Shown here one piece after another: positions 32,515 to 45,308 of a DNA stretch of 64,000 nt. The position numbers and the translations under genes were made by a program. Source of the DNA: Terfezia claveryi (lineage: Eukaryota > Ascomycota > Pezizomycetes > Pezizales > Pezizaceae); the NCBI GenBank assembly GCA_015179025.1, contig WHUX01000055.1:186001-250000 (forward strand), read 5' to 3'. Each line of letters starts with the position of its first letter. Within the stretch, counting starts at the first letter, position 1. The notes beneath the pieces were generated by a model. It was not told where the DNA came from, did no database searches, and was given only the letters and a program-made list of their open reading frames with translations.

Positions 32515-33681
32515 GTGTCGTCGATAGGGACGAACGAGGTATCACAGATTTCGTAATCTCCCTTATTTCGATGCAGTAGACAGCATGGGTTGGTGGATTC
32601 CTCATAGCCATAAACTGTGCCTGGGAATAATGAGTCTGCACTTACGTGCGTAATTTTGTTTTCATAGGTGTTAGGTCCAGATAATAACAGTCACCCTAGG
32701 TGTAAATGTCATGGTGATATTTTCTATATTTGAACATCACTGTTGAATTCAAGCCCTTCATAAATATATCCACGCCCAGATTTATAACGAGTATCAAATA
32801 GATAGCTCCCCTGTCCTTGAGATATCCTAAAAATAAAAAAAATAAAATATATGTACTGTATCCCCGATACCCCAATAAAATTTAAACAAGCATCAAGGCA
32901 ATCCCCCCTCAGTCCTCTGCCTCGTTTCTAGATATGGGCTACCGGTACCAATTGTATCACATCGGCTTGGTACGGTTAAGCTGATAGTGAGAGATCGAAG
33001 TCTTTGATCCGGCGGTGGCGAGTTTAAAGGGTCTGATCAACGTTGGCATCATATCGACACCTATATAGAAATTTAAATCCAAGGCAATGAGCGGTCTGGA
33101 CGATTCATGAATATCTTCTCAGATCTCACTTTACCCACTGGAAATATGAATTGCAGCACTTCCTCGGTTCCTACAAAGAGTTGCTTTATGAATAGCAAGA
33201 CGTCACTATATCCGTTTATATACAGCTCGACTCCTACAGTCTTCTCACAAAGAAAATTGATTAAAGTATAAACTACTTTTTTTGATGGGAGTTCACATGG
33301 GTATTGTCCTTCTAGTAACTAGATGTATTGTTGCTAGCATAAAAAGCTTTCCCTTTTTGTCCGGAGTCCTCCATAGGCCCCCATCCTACACCACTTGGCA
33401 GTATCGATCCCCGTGAGATTGATCCTGATACTATTCTTGGATATTAACTACCTTGGTCTTAATGGTTCTCTCGGCTTGATTCACATCCTGATTAGACTCT
33501 CTGATTCAGAAAGTCAAGCCCATATTCTGGAGCCAGTGGGCCCCTCAAAATGAATAAGAAAATTGCATGATGAGGGTACAATAATATTTCAACCATTCTA
33601 AGATTATGCTCAGAGGTAATTCATTAGTCACGAATACAGTCAATAAGGAATTAGGAAAAGCCAATGATCTGGTGGTTAACC

Positions 33682-34114
33682 TATCGATTTGTGCTAAAGG
33701 AGGGGGAGGAAACGTACGAGGCCACGGAGGCTTTTTTCGGGCTCTTATTCCGAGAGCTCACTTAGTACACAGTCAATTTGTCACAGTCACGTCTCCACGA
33801 TTATTACGAGTCCCCTTTGTCTACAGTTCTGATTTTAGTTACATATTTTCATAGTTTCACAGCCGGTCCAGGAGGCGAGCTCAGTCAGGCTTTCGAGTCA
33901 TCGGCTAAGTCCGTTAGTGACAGCACGGGGCAGCCCCTTTTGGTTTTTTTTTTTTTTTTTTTTTTTTTTGTGTATCTAGTTTGCGCGGGTCTGGCAGATT
34001 AACTTGCCTCACCCTTGAATCCACCGGGCTTCCGCGTGGCTCCTCATAGCCCCCCTACGGGGCTGCATAGGAGTACTGAGTATTTAAAAAAAAAAAAAAA
34101 TATCGATTTGTGCT
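33682..34114 (+). mobile_element. SINE-like retroposon, longest copy, with 14-bp target-site duplication
   Basis: TATCGATTTGTGCT at 33682-33695 recurs at 34101-34114, directly after a poly-A tail, so the element is 33696-34100 (405 bp). Inside are a sequence that loosely resembles tRNA-type promoter boxes (GCTCAGTCAGG then CTTTCGAGTC at about 33881-33902), a long T-run at about 33944-33969, the core GCAGATTAACTTGCC, and the hairpin AGCCCC/GGGGCT at 34048-34064. No coding capacity. Confidence 0.85.
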
Positions 34115-34203
34115 TATTTTTTGACTTATTGAGACCTTATCCCTTGGGCTGAACTGGTCCTCATACAAAAATCATAGGTTTGGGCCAGACGCCCAACGAG
34201 CGG

Positions 34204-34312
34204 CTTGTGTCAACCAGACTACTCCAGCCCGCTCTCTGACATTTCTCCAAACCGGTGATTCACCAATCTTGAAGGAGCACTGGCTGCAACAACCTAGACT
34301 GGTTGGAACAAC
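34204..34312. repeat. Pair of inverted CAACCAGACTA motifs
   Basis: TTGTGTCAACCAGACTA at about 34206 and CTAGACTGGTTGGAACAAC at about 34294 face each other across about 70 bp. The right one lies between near-identical CAACAAC / GAACAAC. Probably related to the TAGTCTGG family. Confidence 0.5.
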
Positions 34313-35338
34313 ACCCTAACTCATAACATGACCAATGGTTTAACCGTCCAGATAATTAAAAATCGTCAGGATAATGAGTATCCTGTTCGCAGCGGTCCCT
34401 TAACAGACCGCTTGCCATTAGCGCGGTAGGTACCTGCAAGTGACGTCCCAAAATACCCACGGTGCCCTCCAGCTTCATATATTGTTCCTCACACTAGCAG
34501 CTCCAAGCTCCCTCAAGGCCTCCTACCCTCTCTAAGTCCCATAGATATATAGCCCGATATACATCACTTTCTACTCTATCTCCCATGAGTACTAAGCAGC
34601 CCTCCGGCTTCCCATCAGCAAGCCTAGGCGCTTAAATTGCACATCTAGCTGTCACTGACCTCTAGGCATATTGCTTGAATGTCAGAAGAGTCCATGCGAG
34701 GAGAGGAATCTTAACTCGAAGTGAACTATTCTGCCAGTGCACTTGCCAGGTTTTACAGCTGTGTAACTTGGACTGGAGACCAAGTCATTCTAGGTCCAAC
34801 TTTGCAGCTGGATCAGAGAAGTCGTTTGTTTATTATGTGAAGACTAAAGTATAAAACTCTGCCTTCCCAACGCACCCATAGCCGCTCTGAAGGAGTAACC
34901 CCTATCAGCCATGAAGACTAAGTAGGTTTCTCAAGCATCTTCATCGACTGCCCGCAGAAACGCAACCATAGCTGACTAGACCATCGGCCCCCTTCTACAC
35001 CTCATCATTCCACAGGACTAGTCCTACAGTCCTTCTTAGGGTTCTTTCCTATATTCTCTTGCGTGCATATGAGCTAGAGCTCTTCGAATAGTTGAAATCC
35101 AAGTCTGTCTTGATTTCTAAACCCGCCACAGGGCTTGAGACTAAGTGACCTCTAGAATGTTGTTTTTTTCTATTGTGGGAATCCGAAACTGGTTAACCAA
35201 CAGAGGTGTGCTGTAACCAAATTTGCCGTAAATGCCATAGCCAAGGACTAGTCGTGGGGAACGGAGTCAGCAGAGATGAGAGGTGGCTGCATCAGCGACC
35301 ACGAAATAAGGCTGACACCTGGGTGAATATGCCACGGT

Positions 35339-35840
35339 CATGGATGCGGAGCTCCTGGGTCTAGCCAAAGCGTAGGAAAGCTCAAATACAGGGCTCTGGA
35401 CAGCCAGGCGGTAATCGCGACGGCGGCAGAGCTCGTCGATAGATCAACCGAGGGACTTGATAGAGAGAGGAGCTGGTGAAGGAACAAATCGAGAGGATGG
35501 GGAAAGGGTGATGTGGGTGAAGGGTGACTCCGGGGTGAAGGGGAACGAGGAAGCTGATGCGATGGCGAGACGGGAGCGCCTGGAGACGGGAGGCCTGTAT
35601 AGGGAAACGTCTCAGGCCTGAGATTGTCATACCGGTTGGGCCCCCCAGGCATTCATGATCCACTCACAGCCGAAGCATATCGATTAGAACAACAGGGCTT
35701 TCAAGAGCCTAACGTATCTAAAGACGGATCAGGGTCCCCGAAGGGCGTGGTGGCACCTGATAGGGAAAGTAGAGGGCCACTTCTGCGTATATGGCAAGAC
35801 CCAGAACGCAGCGCACATACTAGAGTTGCCCGTGGGTTAG
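35339..35840 (+). pseudogene. LINE (non-LTR retrotransposon) remnant: RNase H and C-terminal zinc-binding part
   Basis: Fragments appear in changing frames: MDAELLGLAKA (35340, then stop), LDSQAVIATAAELVD (about 35396), and WVKGDSGVKGNEEADAMARR (about 35514). These match the RNase H motifs A-E-x-x-A, D-S-Q-A-(V/I) and W-V-x-G-H-x-G-v-x-G-N-E-x-A-D-x-x-A; the usual His is Asp here. Downstream, CVYGKTQNAAHILE at about 35783 resembles the C-terminal Cys/His segment of such LINEs. Stops and shifts show it is dead. No reverse transcriptase part is recognisable upstream. Confidence 0.75.
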
Positions 35841-36353
35841 GGAGGAAAAGGGGAGGAACTGGAGAGGCAGAGATGTGGAATTTTCTGAGTCCCTAAGGGG
35901 CCCGTTTCGAAAACATTTCTCTTGCTTGGTACGACTTCCTGTCCTTATCCTTTCCTTTGGTGTGTGATCCTATACTGTCGAGGGGTATCTGGTATTGTAC
36001 GTAGATAGGGGGCAGTGAACGGCCCAGAAGTTGGATTATCCAGCCGATTACCCACTCGGGGATGCGCTCCCTCGTCATAAACTAGATAGTTAAAATCCGA
36101 GTACTAAGTTACCAAAAAAAGGTATGGCTGGGAATTAATGGATTCAAATGGAAGAACATGCTAGAACGAGAATAAGCTGAAGAGAGCTTTGAAGGTAAAC
36201 TTTCGTTGAGGCTGGGGATGATGTGGAGCAGCTTATGTGTGTCCCAGTTCATTGCTACCAGTAGTTTGAACGAGTTGAACACGGATCCGAATCTTGAGGC
36301 GGGCAAGAGATTCCGGGGGCTGCTTAAGGCCATCCATTACCAAGACAGCTCTT

Positions 36354-36654
36354 AAAAGCTGTAGTTTTCGAGTCCCCCTTTGTTAGTCTTTTCAGTTCAT
36401 CTCTTTTCCGCGAGTCCTTCAGCTCGTCAAGTTTGGGTTGAGGCTCAGTCAGGCCTTCGGGTCATCGGCTAAAGTCCGTTAATGACAGCATGGGGCCTCG
36501 TCTATGTTTGTATGCTTAGTTTGCGTGGGGTTGGCAGATTAACTTGCCTTTCCCTTGAATCCACCGGGTTTCCGTGTGGCTCCTCATAGCCCCCTAACGG
36601 GGCTACATAGGAGTAACAAGTATTAAAAAAAAAAAAAAAAAAAGCTGTAGTTTT
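36354..36654 (+). mobile_element. SINE-like retroposon with 15-bp target-site duplication
   Basis: AAAAGCTGTAGTTTT at 36354-36368 is repeated at 36640-36654, after the poly-A tail, so the element is about 36369-36639. It starts at the CGAGTCCCC block that is internal to the longer copy (33807), so it is shorter at the 5' end by about 110 bp. It shares the core GCAGATTAACTTGCC and hairpin AGCCCC/GGGGCT. Confidence 0.88.
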
Positions 36655-37407
36655 ACCTACGATATTCCAATTGAACGAGCAAAGAAGGGTTTCGTAATGC
36701 AAATTTCAAAAATCAACATTTCAGTAAGCACTACAGTACCACATGGAGCTCGAGCTCGAGATATAGACTAATGAATACGACGATGGATTTCAGGTGAGAT
36801 AACAGAATCAACACAATTGTGGGACAGTGGGATGCATTTATGGAACCTACTACTATACTCCCTTAGTGATTGTACAAGCACCATGCGGCACACAGACCAG
36901 TTTGAATGAAGCTTTGAAGCCCCAGTGGCCCAGACCTTGCAACTTATCACATACGAAGCCTTTTAGGCACCCCTTTTGACGATCTAGATTGTGGGTACTT
37001 TATCGGCAAGCCATAAGTTTTATGATTGGCTCCCGTCTCCTTTATAGGTGATGTTTACTCTGAAACAGGCTAAAGCCCTAGTAAAACAAGGTTCTGTCAA
37101 GAATCCTCCTTCCAACCGCCTCTTGTAGCTCTTTTATTTTATCATCCCGCTGTCCCTCTCCCAGCATTTCAAAGGCATGGGCAGAGTTCCATCACCCTGA
37201 GCAGCTCCTTAGATCTGCGTCGTTACCCTCAAGCCTGTCGCTTCTAAGCGTTTTTACAAGGGAAGTACTTAACTATTAATAATTATAATTAAGGTGGCCC
37301 CGTCAGATACTTCTTAGCCGCTTCCATTCATTCCATTCCAGAGCCCTCTAACACTATGTACCAGCGGCAAGCTCGCCCTCCAGGAACCCACTGCTGTACA
37401 CTCCACC

Positions 37408-37484
37408 TTTCCGAGTTTCCGGGTGGCTCACCACGGTCCCCTTACTGGGACCGCATACGAGTAATATTTTTTTAAAAAAAAAAA
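37408..37484 (+). mobile_element. SINE-like 3' fragment
   Basis: Contains GTTTCCGGGTGGCTCACC, the hairpin GGTCCCC/GGGACC, CGCATACGAGTAAT and an A-rich tail, as in the other copies. The 5' part is missing. No clear target duplication. Confidence 0.7.
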
Positions 37485-40400
37485 TAATAAATAAAAATAC
37501 ACCTTTGCAGGCCAATACGATTGCTACTGCAGTCGCTCAACATTTGCCATAGCTTAGGAGACCTCTGTCATTTCTAGCCCTGTTTGTTACGACAGTCTCC
37601 CAATACTATTGATAAATCATTGGAGGTCTCTCCTTAGCATGACATTAATGCAGTAAATCTTTGTCAAAAAGGACAAGAAAATTGGTGAATCAACTTCCCC
37701 CAGGCCATACCCGCGGGTGCTGGAACTTGAAGGCCATGTGTTGTTGATTATGTAGTTCCCTTCCTTCTTGTACGTCTAGCCTTTCCAAGATCTATCTGCT
37801 TCAGACTTATTTTACTCCTATCATAGCGTCGCTGGCTGATATCAGGAGCTTGCAGAACTATGAGAAGAGAACCAGAGGGGAAGGCGACCCAAAATAAGAA
37901 TATAATGCGATTGCGGAATGGCTCTACGAAAACATAAGTAATCACGGGTGGTCAACGAAATTATTGCATCCAGTGGTGCCAACTTCGCATAGTCACTACC
38001 TCCCATTGCAACATACATATATCCTTTATCTGGAATCGAGATGATCTCCATGCAACTGGATTTCGCTACTCGGCGCCTATTGGTTCCCAAAGGTGATGCA
38101 TACGGCTTCCTTTACTGCCGTTTATGTAGCACTCTCACCTCAACGGTCTGCAGAAGGTGCAGGATGAATCTTACATTGAAATGTACATGTACAGGTAGGT
38201 TCCCCACTTCTCTCTCCAGATCTAAGACAACAAGAGTACATAAATGTCAAGAAGTTTTTTTGCTACTTCTTTAGGACGTACAGTACCTAACTACTTAGAC
38301 TCTAGAACCCCATGCATAGAAGGTTTGTGCTGGCAGTAGGTACTCACTTCCTTCTCTTACTTGAGTTTACGTGGGCCGAATGGGGAAAATGGAATACCAT
38401 ACACTGAACACATGGCACCGCTAGCTTACAACTGCGATCTAGTTGATTCATCTGAACGCCTGAAAAATTTGAGATGCCACAGCATAAGCTGACCAGTGAC
38501 GGTAGAGTACGTACACGACCCAGTAGGTCATCACTGCTAAATCATATCTGTCAGGAAGCAGCAACCAAAGTTTCTAACCAGTATCCACGAAAACTATCGA
38601 GAGGTCGCCACCAGTTCGCCGAATCACCACATAAGAAGTAAAGATGATTCGTGCAGTTTGGTTCCTTGCTAATGCTCCTGCACACCATTTCTCAACTCAG
38701 AGCTCCTGATCCTGTTTTATACCCACACCACAGAAGTCTAGCTGTCCTCCCCGCGTCCAATTCCCCGGGCACTCCACATTCCCCACATATCGGACGAACT
38801 CAACATCGGAGCGTATCAATGCATTAGCGTTATTGTTAAGGCAAGATCAATAATCCAATAAGTGGATCGACCAAGCTCGCAATACACTTCATACTGCATA
38901 ACAGGCACGCCCCGGTAAGGAATACGCCTCCCTATTGGATCTTGAAACACAAGATTTCAATGCCATCAATTGCCGATATCTCCATGTGACAGTTGATCAA
39001 AGTACCGATACTTACTTAGAGCACATGGATATTTGTTGAGAATGAAGCCCCCGTGTTTCTACAGATTTCGTATGTGCAGACGCGGCCTCCACTCCAGTTG
39101 ATCTAGATGGGCTTTTTGTACATCAATGGCATTGTTATGCCTGGACTCTTATTATGCGGACTTACCATCAGATGTCCTCTGGATCTAGCTCTGGATCTTG
39201 TTCCGCATGAATGATCAACATCCTCCTCCACATTGCAAGCTCGAAGCTAACGCACAATCAAGTTCGCGAAAAACAAACCTGGCTCCACTCTTCTATTTTC
39301 ACGTCATCTGAGCTCTCTAAATCACAAACACAGGCATGCGACTTCAGTTTAATCGGGATCCGCGCGGATCTCTTGGCATATGCGGGCTACTGTGTGAAAC
39401 ACAGGACCATAGCATCAGGTGAACAGCTTGGTGAAACAAATATGTACCATGGCTTGAGAAGTCAGCCCAAGGGGAGTTAAAGTCATGCATCAGCTTCGTC
39501 TGATTCGCTCTAGCGTTTTTCATATGAGGCGGGTTCGAGATACCGGTGCATTTGCCGAGTAAGAATGAAAGTCCGCTAAACCCGACTTTCACTAACCTCA
39601 CACGCCTTATTCTCACACGCAAAAGATGTGCTGAATTGATAACAGGGCCAATTGCTGTGTCGAGCTGAGTCCCAATACTGCTTAGGGCCACTCTAATTCT
39701 TTCTCTCCCAGCCGATGAGCTTTGCTAAAAGGAACTCGAGTTCGAATGGGGAACCGCCTGCATCGACTGTGCATTAGCCTTTTAATTATCTGCAATGCCA
39801 TGTCACCATCCTTTCCTCCTTTCATATGCATACCAGGCGATTAACTAATCCTTCCCTGGTATATCCGCCCCATAAAATAGCAAAGTAAACATTCTACTAT
39901 GCACGTGGTCACTTTCGACCAATTATTGCCGTTTGACCACTTACATACCGCAGTCCTGTGAAACGCACATGAGATTGGAGGCTGTGAACATGTCCAAGGC
40001 TAAATTTCTCACCCCTCATATTACAAGCTCAGCTAATAGGCAGTCAAGAGTTCCTTCTGGTAATCAAGATTCTATGGAGGGCTAGAGTATTCTTTTTAGT
40101 ACTCTTTTACATATAAGAACGAGATACTTCGGTAACGATTGGTTGCAGGGCCTTTCAAACGCCACGGTGACCAAGCCAGAAGCACAATTACTCATTCATT
40201 TAGAAAAATTAACAATACAAGCACTGACTGATTGCGTTCTTTGTATGTAGTGGACGAAGGCTCAGACCTCCGTTAGAGCCGTATGCATGCTCGATATAGC
40301 AAGCAAGAGCAAACGAATCGGAGCTCTATATACCTCCCGCGCAAGTCAATAGTGTTTCCTTCGTTTTGCCACGCATGGTGATGAAACATGAGTGGATTAC

Positions 40401-42019
40401 CCTCTAAAGTGCTTACCGTACCTCTTTCAGCCAGGGGGACAACGTTCCTACCGAACTCATTTGTCCTCATCTAGGCACGTTATAGAACTCTCTCATTCCA
40501 AGATAGAAGGATTGGTTGCAGTTATCTCACAGAGGAATGCAAAAGCTTAAAATTTGAGAGTTTCGTCCGATCCCACGATTGTGTGCTTTTGTTGCGGGAT
40601 TTTGGTGAACAATGGCCAATATCGCTACGCTGATATCCATTCAACAGAGTATAATTAGTCCTACGCTGTACCTATAGTAAAGTAAAGAGGCGTGGGAGTG
40701 GGGACAATGGGGATCTTGCCGTGAGGTCAAACATCGGGATTTGAATCGAAACGGGATGCGAAATCGAAAGAGGTTGGGTTTATCTCTAATTTTCACATGC
40801 AAATATAAAAAATTTCCTAGGCGGAGTCGAAATAGTTGGCTAGTCCAAACTTGTTTGGAGGCAGTATCTACAAGTTTGTTTTCCCGCCCTCAACAAATGA
40901 GTCGCCGGCTCCCAGCTTCCGACCACAGCTGTGTTCGAATTTGTTTATGCTACTTCTTCACATGCATATCCAGCCTTGAATACCAACCACAATTAACCAC
41001 AGCTACAGAAATATTCCATGATATTGTCAGCTCCTCAGAGAAATTTAGAGAGTCACGGTCAAATCTCACCCAGGTAACGTCATCCTCACTGCCACCCTGA
41101 TGGCTATGGGGATGATGTAGTGTTAATCTATCCCCACTTAAGACCGATGAGTTAGCCATGTTAAAAATAATGCCGCAGCATGGCAGGTACTATGTTTATA
41201 TTTCTAGGCAAATAAGGATTAAGTTATATGACGGGTCGAAAGGGTATAGAAGGAGAAAATCCAATTTGTTTAAAATGATACAACTCAAAATGCATATGTG
41301 AAGAACATTAGTTTCCTACTTTAATGATTGCATTCAGCCTTCTTGATGTGGTAGATAGTAAATTCCCAAAACATCGGATATCTCTCCCCAAAAATAAACC
41401 TCCAAGCCTTTCCATTCATCCCATCTCTTCTCCTCGGTACCGCCATATTAGCACATTTATTTTCGCACCGTTGCACCATGACGTGTAAATATTTCCAGTA
41501 TTAAAACTCACTCCCGCTAATGTATGTATATTTGTTTTCCAATAGCCACATCTCACGATCGATCTTTTGTATGATACCAATATATACGACACCTCCTCCT
41601 CTCGGCTCCGCTACACACGTTTCACGCCCACCTCGATCCCTCAGTGAACATTGCACATGTGTAAACGTGTAAACAAACCGGTAATATCTAGTATAATATC
41701 GGCAACCTCGAAAGGAAGCACACCAAAATAAAATATAGTTCAGGGTTTGACCGTCACTAGGATCTAATACTACTACCCAATATCTTGCCGTGCAGGCAGC
41801 CCTGGTTCTCCTACCATTAAAGTTTAGGGCCCTACATGCTTTCCATCGATGTCGCCGTGGACACGATATCACGAATTTCTATATCGATCTGAGATTGGGA
41901 AATCTCGAGACATGTAGGTATACAAATACGGATAGGCAGGAGGTGTTCCTGTAGCCCTAGGAGCCAAGTTCACTACTCTACAGTTAAAGCTAGTCTATAT
42001 CCGTATGTATTATATTCAC

Positions 42020-42087
42020 TAGCAGCTCCTCCTATGGAGGGTGTTGTACCAACAGACTATTAGCAGCTATAGTCTGGTTGACACAAG
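42020..42087. repeat. 33-bp insertion with CAGACTA(T) end between 8-bp direct repeats, plus an inverted TAGTCTGG motif
   Basis: TAGCAGCT at 42020-42027 and 42061-42068 flanks 33 bp (42028-42060) reading CCTCCTATGGAGG then GTGTTGTACCAACAGACTAT. A facing TAGTCTGGTTGACACAAG follows at 42070-42087, so the pair could also form a hairpin. Confidence 0.75.
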
Positions 42088-43168
42088 TAGCTGCTACTAT
42101 AGGCACAGCTCAGCAGTATACGTAGAGAAGGTGAGGCGAGCGAAGATATATATATAATACAAGTATGTAGTTAAGTACTGGTGTTGCCTTAGGAGCTCCA
42201 CTTTATTGCAGGTAAGGTAAGGCGTACTGTAGTAAATTACGGTAATGTCACTAAGGATACATCAATGTAAAAAACGTGGGCACGGTACGATTACACGCCT
42301 AACTGTGGAATGGCGATCGATCTGAATATATGCAAGATTCACGTGGGTCAATAAGTTATATGCGTACCAGTGGTAGTTGTGCTATGCCATAACCCACAGC
42401 AACAACCGTACAGGGAACATAGACAGGATCGATAAAAGTGAAAAAGTAAACAGCCCTCCGCACCCTCCTCTACCCCTTCCAGTGCTGCAACAAAACCCTC
42501 CCCACATACATATATATGCATGCCCTCCGGCCTTGCCCCTTTTCTTCACTTCCCATCCCCACGAGCACCTCAGTATAATCTCAATACATAAATCAAGTAC
42601 AGAAGGAAGGTATTTGATGTATAATCATTCAGATCGATGACTTCGACGAGCTTTGCTAGTCAAGACTGAATTCACATAAACATAAACATTCGCGTAGGCA
42701 CACGCACGAAGCAAACCAAAACAAATCGTAGAATGCCAACAAGAGCGATGGGAGATGGTTAATCGTAACAGCGTAAGCAAAGGGAGATCTTGAGATGTAG
42801 CGCAGTCGGCACTCGTGGTGCAGTTGTAAATTCAATATAAATACCCACAAAAACGCGCATTGTAGATAATGATCGATAAAGAAAAAAGGATGGACATAAA
42901 AAAGAGAGAAAGACCTGTATGTATATCCGGTGAGCTGTAAGGGAGGGAGCCTGATAGAGAAACTATCCAACATATCGTACTCAATAAGGAACGGAAAAGG
43001 CCAAACCAAGATAACAGAGCATGTAGGTGAAATATAATGTAGCAAGACAATATCGCGAAATTCCAAATCAGTAGACGCGCAGACAGCACCATAAATGTCA
43101 AAACCCCACGAACTCCTGAAGCTTAAGCTTATATCCCCACATTCCTTGTAGAATGACAGCCAGAATAA

Positions 43169-45308
43169 TCAGGCCGTGTGTCGGTTTTGCAAAACCGGAG
43201 GCGGTGTAAAATACTCATTACGGCTATAGTGGTACGGAGTAGCCGGATGCACCGTCGATACACCACTAATGCTTGGGCTCCTCATTCCATGATTCATTGA
43301 CACAAATGCATCTTGAGGGACCTTCGGCGAACTATGTGGCGATGCCGAATGATGATGGCTTGAGCTATGGCGCGATGAGTGGCTTCTAGTTGGCGATTGT
43401 TGTGGATGGACTGAAGACGCTCCAGAGGAGTGAGAGAAGTGATGTGACATATGTGTTGGAGAGGCGTAGTATGAAGAGGTTGAAGAGGGGTAGTGGTTAT
43501 AGGCTGGTGATCCGGATGAGGTGGAAATTCCCGCCTGCCTGAATTCTCCTGAAGGGAGAGGTGGCGAATTGGTCAAGTTCGCTGTTTCCAGGGGATGATG
43601 AGAGGTAGTTTTTCGGCGAGGAAGATGCCCTGGCATCGGCACTGTATACGCATAACTTCCTGCTGCAGCTGCTACTGCCGCAGCATGAGCCTCTGCAGCA
43701 GCTGCGGCATCAGGTTCATCGCGTACATAAACCTTGAACGCGTACTCCCTCCAGCCAGGACCGCGATCACTACTATATAGGCCACATCGTTAGTGAAAAG
43801 GTATATTTTGGGTGGGTTAATTCTCCTCACCTGTCGGTAGAACTCCTCATGAGAGGGGGAGCCTTTCCATCAGGGCCCATCGGCGTTCCGGGGTAATTCG
43901 GACTAGAATATCCAGAGTCTTCACGTGAATATAAGCGTTGCGCCTTCAATGGGTCCTGGCTAGAGACGCTATGTCTTCGCCGGGGTGATGTAGAGGAGCT
44001 TGCAGGTGGTGGTCCACTTCTGTAAGGAGTGTGGATTGGAATTGGTCGACTAGAAGAGTGGAGGTGATCGCCTCTGACAGGAGAAACCGACTCCTTGCGA
44101 TGAGAGGGGCTATGTGATGATTTTCGCTCTCGCGATGATGTTGGAGAATCTTTTGGTGACGTTTCTCGCCTCTGAGCGCTACCTCGTCGACTTTCCGTGC
44201 CCTTCGGGTGAATATCATCCATATTGAACCCATCTAGTTCCTCCGATCCTTGCGCACACCCGTGTTCACGAGCTTCTTTATTTTTCCTGAGCTTTTGCTG
44301 CATTTCGTACTCGTAACGTAAGCGATCTCTCTCTAAATTTTCTCTCTCTGGCCCTCCACGTTCCCTTTCCGTCGTTTTTCCATTAGGATCTCCATACCGC
44401 CTCGCATTTCTCACCCGCTGGAGCTTTTCCTCTTCGGCCCGCTTCTCTTCTTCATATTTTTGTTGATGAAGCTTGTAAGCGTCCGAAGTAGGTGGAGGAC
44501 TTGTATCTGGTCTAACACTATGCTTCCTTTCCTTCTCTTTTGACGAATCCCGGCTGTGACTGTGCTCCTTTAAGTCCCGGGCCTCTTTATGCTCCTTATA
44601 TTCCTTGTACTCTTTGTGTATCCTCTCTCTATCCCGGGAGGATTCCTTTTCGCGGGGCTTCTCTTTATCGTGGGGTAATTCTCGATCTCGATGAAAGTCG
44701 CTTTCGCAAGTAGGCATTTCTCGAGGAATATCCCTCTCTTTAGGCAACTCACGCTCATGAGGAACTTCTCTTTCCTTAGGCACCTCGCGTTCCCGGGGAA
44801 CTTCCTTCTCCCGAAAAAACTCCTTTTCTCGGGGAACTTCCTTTTCTCGAGGGATTTCCGCTTCTCGAGGAATTTCCTTTTCCTTCGGCACCTCCTGCCT
44901 GTGATACTCTTCATGCTCATAATCCCGCCTTGCCGATCCACCACCCCCACGCCGTTGTGCCCTCTCCCTAGACTTCTCCTTCCGACCTTCTTCAGACGTA
45001 TCCTTTGTTTCTGCCTTTGCCGCAGGATCCGCTGCTGGAGTTGCGCTTGTCGGTCGGCTTTCCGACTCGGCTTGCCTTTGCATATCCAAATCGTACTTTC
45101 GCTTCTTCTTTGGATCCGAAAGTAGCTCGTATGCCTCCATAACCTTTTGGTACTGCTGTGCCTTCTCCTCCTTTTGTGACTCGTCATGTACCTTGTCGGG
45201 ATGACATTTAAGCATCAGCTTCTTGTATGCACTGCGAATCTCGGCGGCTGTGGCCTCCGAGGTGAGTCCTAATGCCTTGTACGGATCTGGAATAGATGAG
45301 ATAGCCAT
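43169..45308 (-). CDS. J-domain (DnaJ/Hsp40-like) protein with long charged repeat tail (two exons)
   Basis: Exons are 45308-43831 and 43772-43169, joined through a GTGAGG donor and a TATAG acceptor 58 nt apart (CTAAC branch), giving 693 residues. A J domain at about residues 8-75 has the HPD motif at 36-38, needed to stimulate Hsp70 ATPase. No Gly/Phe region or zinc-finger is seen, so it is a class C J-protein. Residues about 130-220 form a tandem series of a hexapeptide like P-R-E-K-E-V. The rest is Lys/Glu-rich, then Ser-rich with SPxR and Ser-Pro sites. An alanine-rich run and a His/Ser-rich tail lie in exon 2. Charged tails of this sort occur in nuclear, splicing-linked J-proteins; that location is inferred. 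Confidence 0.9.

Larger units (their letters stand above)
32515..43168. other. Gene-poor 10.6-kb block with retroposons
   Basis: I see no intact gene in this block. It holds SINE-like copies (33682-34114, 36354-36654, 37408-37484), a LINE RNase H remnant (35339-35840), CCAGACTA motifs (34204-34312, 42020-42087) and AT-rich filler. Frames such as 39211-39480, 40741-41100 and 41501-41872 have no motif I recognise. Confidence 0.6.

Noticed and set aside
35338..35663. Overlapping minus-strand frames of 93 and 104 codons
   Set aside because: The plus strand here encodes recognisable RNase H motifs of a LINE, so these are antisense shadows.
36749..36763. GAGCTCGAGCTCGAG palindrome
   Set aside because: A short self-complementary repeat without a second site or neighbouring feature.
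44691..45125. 144-codon plus-strand frame with Phe-Leu-Arg repeats
   Set aside because: It is the shadow of the charged hexapeptide repeats in the J-protein on the other strand.
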